Below the pieces are notes generated by a model. The model had not been told where the DNA came from. It was given only the letters and a program-made list of their open reading frames with translations, and did not search any database. A program made the translations under genes and the position numbers. Shown here piece after piece: positions 56,707 to 64,000 of a stretch of 64,000 nucleotides of DNA (positions are counted from its first letter, which is position 1; each line of letters opens with the position of its first letter). The stretch comes from Opisthocomus hoazin (Eukaryota > Chordata > Aves > Opisthocomiformes > Opisthocomidae): the NCBI RefSeq assembly GCF_030867145.1, contig NC_134422.1, positions 7,195,531-7,259,530 of the forward strand. Direction: 5' to 3'.

Positions 56707-58220
56707 GATGCCCCTCATCACTGGAGGAATCCCTGAGGAGCATTTCCCGCTGCGATGCACTCCATAACCCTGCATCTGAGGGAAGATAGGAAGCAGCTCT
56801 TTCCTCCTCTTTTCCCCTAAGAGGCCATTACCAGGCAGGGCGCACTTTGTCTCTGACGCGCAGGCGATGTCTGATGGACACTTGAGGCAGCTCTACCCCA
56901 GACCGATGGCCAGATGTCACTCAGCACCCATCCCCACTGCCTGTCGCCCCAAGCAGGCCCACCGCCCCAGCCTGGGCACGTGCCCAGGAGGACCACAGCC
57001 ATCCCCAGGCTGTGCACACCCGTCCCACCAACCTCATGCGACTCAAACGCCCTGAAGATGAGCTGGGTTGAGGTTTTCATGCCTCTCTCCTTGATACCGC
57101 TCATGCTAACAATACACTGGGGAAAAAGAAATCTAGCAGAAGACCTGCCCAAACTGTCCGCACTGTCACTAGCCAGGACTGACCAGGGACTGTTAGCACT
57201 GGATGGAGGCATCAGGGGTGAGAGGTGCTGGGAATGAAGCCAGGCTGGAAAGGCAGAGAAAGGTTTTGGGGAGAGCTGCTGGTGCTGTAGGTAGGGAGGG
57301 GTCCCTGCAGTCGGCCTCGGGAGAGGAGGGGGCTGCCACTGCTCACAAGGAGGGGACATGGCCGATTCAGCTCATCGATGTGACGAGGTGGGTGATCGCA
57401 CAAGGACAGAAGAGGCACACAAAGCACTCCCTGCCCTTATTCCAGCTGCTGCCCAGTAGCAACAGCAACCAGCAGCAGCTCACCAGGACACTAGGGAGGG
57501 GTCAGCATCTTCTTCACATGCGATCTTAAAGTCCTTTGGCGTATCTCATTACTTTCTGTCCTAGAAGATTTCTTGGAATTACTCGGAAGAGCCTTCAAGC
57601 CCTGAAGCCCTCCCTAGCAGACCCATGGGGCTCTCCCCTGCCACCACGTCCTCACTGTCCTCTTGGGCTGCTTCTGAATATTCGGACTTGGAAATTTCAC
57701 CCCACTGGGTTGTAGGAAAATGGGCAAAGCCCCCTCACTCACATACATAATCCCGGTCCTGCTGCTGACAAACAGCAAAATAAGCAACTTCTGTCTCACC
57801 CTGCTCTGTTTTACGCTGTGTACGAGCGCCGTAAAGCTGAAACGCAGGGAGAAAAGCCTCGAGCAGGTCAGCATCTCCAGACTGGGGTCTCCCAGTCACG
57901 GCTGTCATCTGTTCTTTGAGCTGGCGGACAGGTGTGGAGGTGTGTGGCTGGAGGGGTGTGGGGGGGCTTACAGGTGCCTGCCTGCCCGCTGCGTGCCAGC
58001 CGTTGCTCCAAAGCACTGTTTGGCACGATTTTCTTTCGTACTGTCCAATGTCGTGTCTTGCCCAGAACTAATTAGCGGATGTACGAAATAACCTTTCTAA
58101 CCAGCACCTCTGTTTCTAGCCTGCAGCACCTTTTGCAAACATATTTTACATGTTTGAGGTTTAAATTTGTGTTAAATCATCAGTGCTGGTCTTCCAGAGT
58201 CAGGGAAGCAAGGGTTGCTA

Positions 58221-58295
58221 ACACAGAATCACAGAATCACAGCATTGTAGGGGTTGGAACGGACCTCTGTGGGTCATCTAGTTCAAACCAAGTGC
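58221..58295 (-). mobile_element. CR1 3'-terminal fragment, reverse orientation
   Basis: Reverse complement of a CR1 tail: CACAGAATCACAGAATCACAG, then GGGGTTGGAACGGACCTCTG and GTCATCTAGTTC. Confidence 0.85.
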
Positions 58296-61200
58296 TCAAG
58301 ATCATTGCATATTTTCTGCCATCCCTCTCTCTGCTGACTGACTTCATGCCACGCACAGCTGGGAGCGTATTTGCATCCTCCAAAGGACCGTGGCACTCTG
58401 GAGACGTGCTTTTCCACGTGCCAGTCTGATGGCCTGACTCACAACTGGCTCCCCCAAAAAAATACCCGCGCCGTACAGATGCGGATGATCAGTGGCTGAA
58501 CCAGAACTAACTTCTCAAAGAATCATACTCATTGCAGGACAAATTGAGTCTGCTATGGCAGAAGCCCGGATAATTGCTCAGGGGAGCATGGGGCTGATCC
58601 AGCAGTTAATTCATTATTTGTACCTGCTCAGAGCCAGGATAGAAACAGCAGGCAAGGCGGCAGCAAACAAGGTACAAACGCCAGTATCTCAGGATCAATT
58701 TGTTCAGATCAAGGCTTATTGCCATCACGGCAAGGTTGCAAAACACCTCGACAAGCACTTCAGCGGGGGTGGCGGGAGGGGAATAAGAAGAGGGAGCTGC
58801 TTTACTACAGTCCTTTTGTTTTTGTGATAAGATATACGGACTTGAAAGCAATCAGTGCTGCATTTTGGGCTTTGCCATGATTTCATATGCCCCCCAAAGT
58901 CAGAGCCCAGAGGGGAAGCGTATCTCAAGTTGAGAGGGCAGATCCCGTCTTTGCAGTGGTGCCAGGATAAGGGAACCAGCACCCACCAGCGGCAGCTGTG
59001 GCTGGTCTCGCCACACGTCCAGCCTGACGCTTTAGAAAGAAGTGGCAGCTTGAAAAAAGTGTTCACAACCAACAACACCAGAAGTGATGCAGATGCTGAG
59101 CTCTGCTGCCTTTCTAGTGACATTTATCTTACCAAGGGCTGGCTTCACCACCTGCTCCCGAAGACACCCCTTTTGGCTGCTCTAAATACCCCTCCCCAGG
59201 GGACGGGGGCTTCTCCACATCTGCCCCGGGTGGCCCCGTGTCGGCCCTCGTCTCCACCGCCCGCTCTGCGGTCGCATCTGTGCGTGCCAGCCCCGGGAGC
59301 AGCCCTCACCCACCCTCCCAGCAGCGATTTCCCCCGTTGCAGCTTGACAAATATCCTGTGGCCACGTGACGAGACACACCGTGGTGCCAAGGCTTAGCTT
59401 CTTCGAGGGGCTACAGAAGATCTGAGGAGCCAATTTTTGAAAGAAACAATCAAGCCATTCATCAGGGCACGCAAACAAGCTCAGGTGCACAGGCACTGCG
59501 TGAAATCCCGCCTGGCCTCGAGGCAAAGCAACGCCGCTCCAAACTGCAGCATCGCCTTTCACAGACTTGACAAATTAGGGTAGGACGTGTCTCTATGGAG
59601 TGTGGCTATTTCCCCACTTTTTTTTGTAGTCCTGACCAGTGCAGGGTATCACCATAAATCTTCATTTGTTTTTCTGCATTCACACTGGGACTATGGTAGT
59701 AAGTTTTTTTAATACTAAATATACACTATTTTGGCTAACATTCGTCTAGATCTTGATATATATCTCTATCAGATCTGTTATTGCTTAGTACTTTTGTAGA
59801 GTTTAATTATTTACTACTGCAGAACAGTAAGAATACTGCCAATTCTTTCAGCAAGATGGTAGAGAGTGAAGAGCAAGAGGTGGTCTCAGAGCAGACCAAG
59901 ACGATGTGGTTGGGGCAGCCCCATTTGCTACTGTGGGCAGCCGGGGAGCTTCCCTACCCGACACAGGCACGGAACAGTCTTTTGTTTCAGCTTAGAGAAT
60001 GTGTTAGTTAAAATACTCTCAGGTAGATTTATGCTATTTGCTCTGTGCCATTACACAGTCATTTTTGTTAAAGCAAGCGATAATTACTCTGGTTGTCCCC
60101 CTTGTATTTATAGGTAGCGCAAATGTAGTCATTTTTCTGCTCCTTCAAAATAAATACTTCCCACATGGAAAAGCAGTTATCATAGGGTAAGCATGTTTGA
60201 CTCAGTAAGAGCACTCGTACTGCACTTTATTAGCACAGCCATCTTTCCATCAGCTACTGAACGGAACAGAAGCAAATGCAACATGAATTCAGGCAATACA
60301 CTGGTTGGAGAAATACCTAGAGAGAAAAGAATAAGAAGTCCAGTCTGCGTCACACTGCACAAACCACCCCATCGCCTTCATTACCGGCTGCAGCACAGAG
60401 AGGCCACTGCAGACGCCTGCCGCTCCCTTGAAATGACACCACCGCCTTCAGTCATTTAATGACTCGTATCATCATTTGGCTGCAACTGCATTTGGCTTTG
60501 GAAAAAGCATAGCCCAGGGAAGGAAGGGCAACCGGAGCGAGTTAGTGTGTCTGGGAGGTGAGGAACAAAATCCATCCTGGAGCTAAAGAGGGAGCAAACA
60601 GATAAAAAACGAGTTGTGTATCCCTTCTGATTCTGCAAACACTTCAAAATATGCCTACAGCTACACATGTAAAATATCCACACTGGGATTATTGGCTAGC
60701 AACGCGTTGAAGGAGAAGACGAATTACAGAAACCTGCCAGTGAAGACCCGTCTCCGATCTCAGCCTACGCAGAACAGGCCCTGCAGAGGCTGGGCAGACA
60801 CGGCCAGCCCAGAAGCAGGCGTCAGTAACTAACGCTGAGACCCGTGCGGTACCAGCACTGGCAATTTTGCACCGCAGTTACAGGTTAGAGCCTTGTTTTC
60901 AGCCCATGCCACGCTGCTGAGCCTCCAGACAAATTTATTTTGCTCCATTTTAACCTCGAAGGCAAAACTATTCTTTTAAAAGTTAAAAATGTCACATATT
61001 TGGAAGGAGTTGTTGGTAGACCTTGCGAATGTGAATGTCTGCGCTCTGGCCAGCACTGGTATGAAGTGCTGCCTTGTGTGCAAGGTGGGTTTCTGTCCTC
61101 CACCACTTGCACGGTGAGCAGCTGAATGCATCCATGAGGAGTGGGAAAGTCCACGTCTCAGTGACGGCTGTGGGCGAGAAGAGTGAGTGAACACATGGGT

Positions 61201-61345
61201 TAGGGAAGGTAACATTTCCAGGAATGTCCTCCGAGGACAGGAATGAGAAAGGGATTGATCTCACCTCCCCCTAATACTGCTTTGTGGTTAGGGAGCGCCT
61301 GTTTGTTGTCTTGGTAGTAGAAGAAAAAATTGCCAGCCAGCCCGT
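58296..61345. other. Non-coding, nothing recognised
   Basis: The 111-codon frame at 58492-58827 (+) and the 180-codon frame at 58855-59397 (+) were read and not recognised; the second overlaps a CpG-rich patch. Confidence 0.45.
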
Positions 61346-61560
61346 CTGAACATGAGGAAGAACTTCTTCCCTCTGAGGGTGACGGAGCCCTGGCACAGGC
61401 TGCCCAGGGAGGTTGTGGAGTCACCTTCTCTGGAGATATTCAAGACTCGCCTGGACAAGGTCCTGTGCAGCCTGCTGTAGGTGACCCTGCTTCGGCAGGG
61501 GGGTTGGACTAGATGACCCACAGAGGTCCCTTCCAACCCCTACCATTCTGTGATTCTGTG
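61346..61560 (+). mobile_element. CR1 3'-terminal fragment
   Basis: CR1 3' end from TCTGAACATGAGGAAGAACT to two ATTCTGTG copies. It is close in sequence to the copies at 4 kb and 45 kb. Confidence 0.92.
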
Positions 61561-63872
61561 GAAGGGGTAATTCACAAGGGGATGCATGCACCATGGCGGC
61601 TGAGCTCTGCCTGAGCCATCTCACCACCCCTCACCGTCCGCCAGCGCTCGCAGCCCACCCCTGCACGGATTGCCATGGAAAGGGGCTGACGCACCCAGCA
61701 CAGCTCTGCAAGGAACCCACCGATTCCTCCTCCACCCATCCATGGCTTCACCCTCGTCCCCGGTAAGGGCCGGTGGGCACTGGCATCACCGTGCATCGGC
61801 CGCTGGATCTCGCCGGGGTATTCTGTGCTCCCGGGATGTTCTCTTTGCTGATGCTCAGCCCTTGTCCCACTCACGTGGAGAAGATGAGTACTTTGGGGAG
61901 CTGCTGGCGCAGGGAGCATCTGATCCCTGTTCTCTGATGGTATCAAAAGAGCAAAACTTACGTCTCACTAAGACCGACGCGTCATCCTAATAAATTAACC
62001 CAGCTTTTTCACCTGACACCTGCTGGAAGAGCCACTCTGGGCCAGCACCACTCCACTCACACAGCAGCAGAGGAGCAGAAACCAGCTCCGTATTTTTGCA
62101 GCCAAGGTGTGCTCTCAGCTGGAGAGCAAATGGACTCCTCAGGAAAGCAGGACATACTCTCCACGGAAGAGATTTCACACCAGCATCTAGGTCCATTCCT
62201 GAAATCGGTTGTTTGATGAAGTAATTCGGGAGTGGGGCCCCACACCCACGGCCGGACAACGCTGGCATTTCGGTTCTCTCCTGGCTGTGCTGCAATAAAT
62301 GGAGTTGTCAGGTCAAAGCACACTGCTTCATTTTCATTCAAGCACCTATTTAATATTCATCATGTTATAGGAGGACATTTTTATGTCAGGAAAAACACAA
62401 GTGCTCTTCTGAAATGACTCAAGGGCAATAAAGAATAAATTGTCTTTAAACCTGTACAAGGGATGCTGAAGTCACAAACAAGACATAAAATAATATGGAG
62501 GTGGAAAGTGCTTTTTCCTTATTAGGTTTATCAAAGTAAAACTAGGCTGGCAAGCTTGTTCTATCAAGCAAATGGATGTGGTAAAAAAAGGAAATGAGAA
62601 TTCTGATCCATATTCATTGTTTCAGTGTTAGCAAGGGAGAAATAAGCTCCACTTCAATTTTTTTTACTTTGGAAAGCTGATCTGGAGTTTTACAGAAAAA
62701 AGTAAGTGAAGCTGATAAGGAAGCAAAAGAAAATCAAAGATAATTAACAGAAACAAAGCAAGCAGCAGAAGAGGCCGGACGAAGTGTCTAGCATTAAACA
62801 AAATGCAAAACGCAGAACATGCTCGACTGCACCAAGCAGCAGCTCCAGGCACCGGCAGCGTTTTAACAGGGAGATCTCTCTGCCAAAGCTCCCAGCGCTG
62901 GCCCAGCCGGCACTGCTGCTGGCCCTGTGGCCCGCGGCCGGCAGCCACCGGCCCCACCGGCCCCTGCATCGGCAACGGGGCTCATCTCCGCACACGTGGC
63001 ACATTTTTCTGTTTAAATTGGGTTTTAACACAGCACCCGAGCAGTCGCACCCACGGACCTGCTGTACCCATGAAATAAAGCTGGCGCATTTCCCGGGTTA
63101 CAAAGCGGCTCACACCTTCAACAGCAGAAGGTTAAGGGAGGACGAGTGACTAAGCAGGGGGGTTTTCATGCTGGTGTGGATGCGTGTGTGTGTTTTGCAC
63201 TTCTGTAGCCTTGCTAAACGAACACATTTTCCTCTGTAGGACCAACAAGTTTCAAATAAATCCCGCATGCTGCAGCTGAGACCTGGGAGGGAACGGGTCC
63301 CACAGCCAGCGCCATGTCCCCTGTCCATGGGCTGCAAAGCTCTCCATTTCATTTCAAATCTCACAGCACTGAGCTTCTTTTTTCAACCCCCCAACACCTA
63401 CTTCCAGGGTTCATGAGATTAGGTGAGACAGGCGGCTTTCTGTATTTTTAGAGTTGTACCTTCCTAGCTGTCACGGTGATGGAAATGCGACGATGAAGAG
63501 CACAAGCACTAGCATTATATGGAAAAATAAAGTTTTCCTCATTTGGCAGAGTCATCCGTAATGATTTGCGAGCAGGGTTGCCAGTTCAGCCAGTTGTATG
63601 ATTTCTGCAAAAGGGAAATCACCACTGTGCGCGGTGGGGACTGCAGAGGGGATCCAGCAGACTCAGCTCTGACGGCAGCTCTTCATTCCCAAATCGTGTT
63701 CTGCCAGCACATCAAAAATACTGCACAACTTTGCAAAACTGAAGAGGGGGTTTTGTTGCTGTTTTGGGGAGTTTTTTGGTCAAAGATGATCAACGTTGCA
63801 TATACAGAAGTGACAAAGGAACGGGAGTCTGGTCCTTTGGGTGCGATGAACAGATTTGTACTCCTCTCCTTT
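61561..63872. other. Non-coding, nothing recognised
   Basis: GC-rich near 62.87-63.0 kb; no exon or repeat family identified. Confidence 0.45.
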
Positions 63873-64000
63873 ACAGAATCACAGCATGGTCGGGGTTGGA
63901 AGGGACCTCTGTGGGTCATCTAGTCCAACCCTCCTGCCGAAGCAGGGTCACCTACAGCAGGCTGCACAGGACTGCGTCCAGGCGGGTATTGAATATCTCC
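63873..64000 (-). mobile_element. CR1 LINE 3' end running off the window
   Basis: Reverse complement of the CR1 3' end (ACAGAATCACAGCATGG, GGTTGGAAGGGACCTCTG, GCAGGCTGCACAGGAC, GAATATCTCC). The 5' part lies beyond the last base. Confidence 0.92.

Larger units (their letters stand above)
51122..58220. other. Non-coding, nothing recognised
   Basis: Apart from the CpG patch at 54.4 kb and the 22-bp duplication at 56.7 kb, no feature is supported. The 174-codon (56243-56767, +) and 178-codon (53380-53916, -) frames lack recognisable domains. Confidence 0.45.

Noticed and set aside
56243..56767. 174-codon + strand frame
   Set aside because: No recognisable domain, contains a 22-bp tandem duplication, and overlaps open frames on the other strand.
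58855..59397. 180-codon + strand frame
   Set aside because: Proline/serine-rich end in a CpG patch; no family recognised and no splice or start context of note.
43018..64000. A second HNMT copy or THSD7B exons upstream
   Set aside because: No frame resembles HNMT motifs a second time, and no thrombospondin-repeat pattern (W..W..C..TCG) was seen.

Overview
This window is vertebrate nuclear DNA, almost certainly from a bird. Several CR1 LINE 3' ends carry the diagnostic ATTCTGTG tail repeats, there is a compact internally deleted endogenous retrovirus, and introns are short. The species cannot be named from the sequence. Most of the window is non-coding, and most open frames in it are chance frames.

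Layout. Positions 1 to about 1,360 hold two CpG-rich blocks, possibly the promoter side of a neighbouring gene. From about 1,360 to 31,557 I see no protein-coding exon that I can defend; this stretch holds CR1 fragments, small tandem duplications, a pentanucleotide microsatellite grown on a CR1 tail, and low-complexity tracts. A 2.9-kb endogenous retrovirus with paired LTRs and a 5-bp target duplication sits at 31,563-34,451 on the + strand.

The one clear gene is histamine N-methyltransferase (HNMT), on the - strand. Six coding exons (42,997 down to 35,349) join in phase, with consensus splice sites, into a 286-residue protein. It aligns with human HNMT at a constant offset of six residues from near the N-terminus to the C-terminus. 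Its 3' end faces the retrovirus: a polyadenylation signal lies 140 bp from the 3' LTR and a second one 44 bp from it. Upstream, an in-phase exon (46,958-47,056) and a CpG-island exon ending at 47,338 look like the 5' end of the transcript. They raise the possibility of a 17- or 23-residue N-terminal extension and of a short upstream ORF.

An isolated exon-like block at 50,926-51,121 (- strand) has strong splice sites. It could be an alternative HNMT first exon or part of an unknown gene. From there to 64,000 I see only CR1 fragments, small repeats and CpG-rich patches. The last 128 bases are a CR1 element running off the window.

No novel multi-gene system is evident. The points most worth a second look are the HNMT 5' end, the exon-like block near 51 kb, the deleted retrovirus with its unusual gag/pol join, and the CR1-tail microsatellite.
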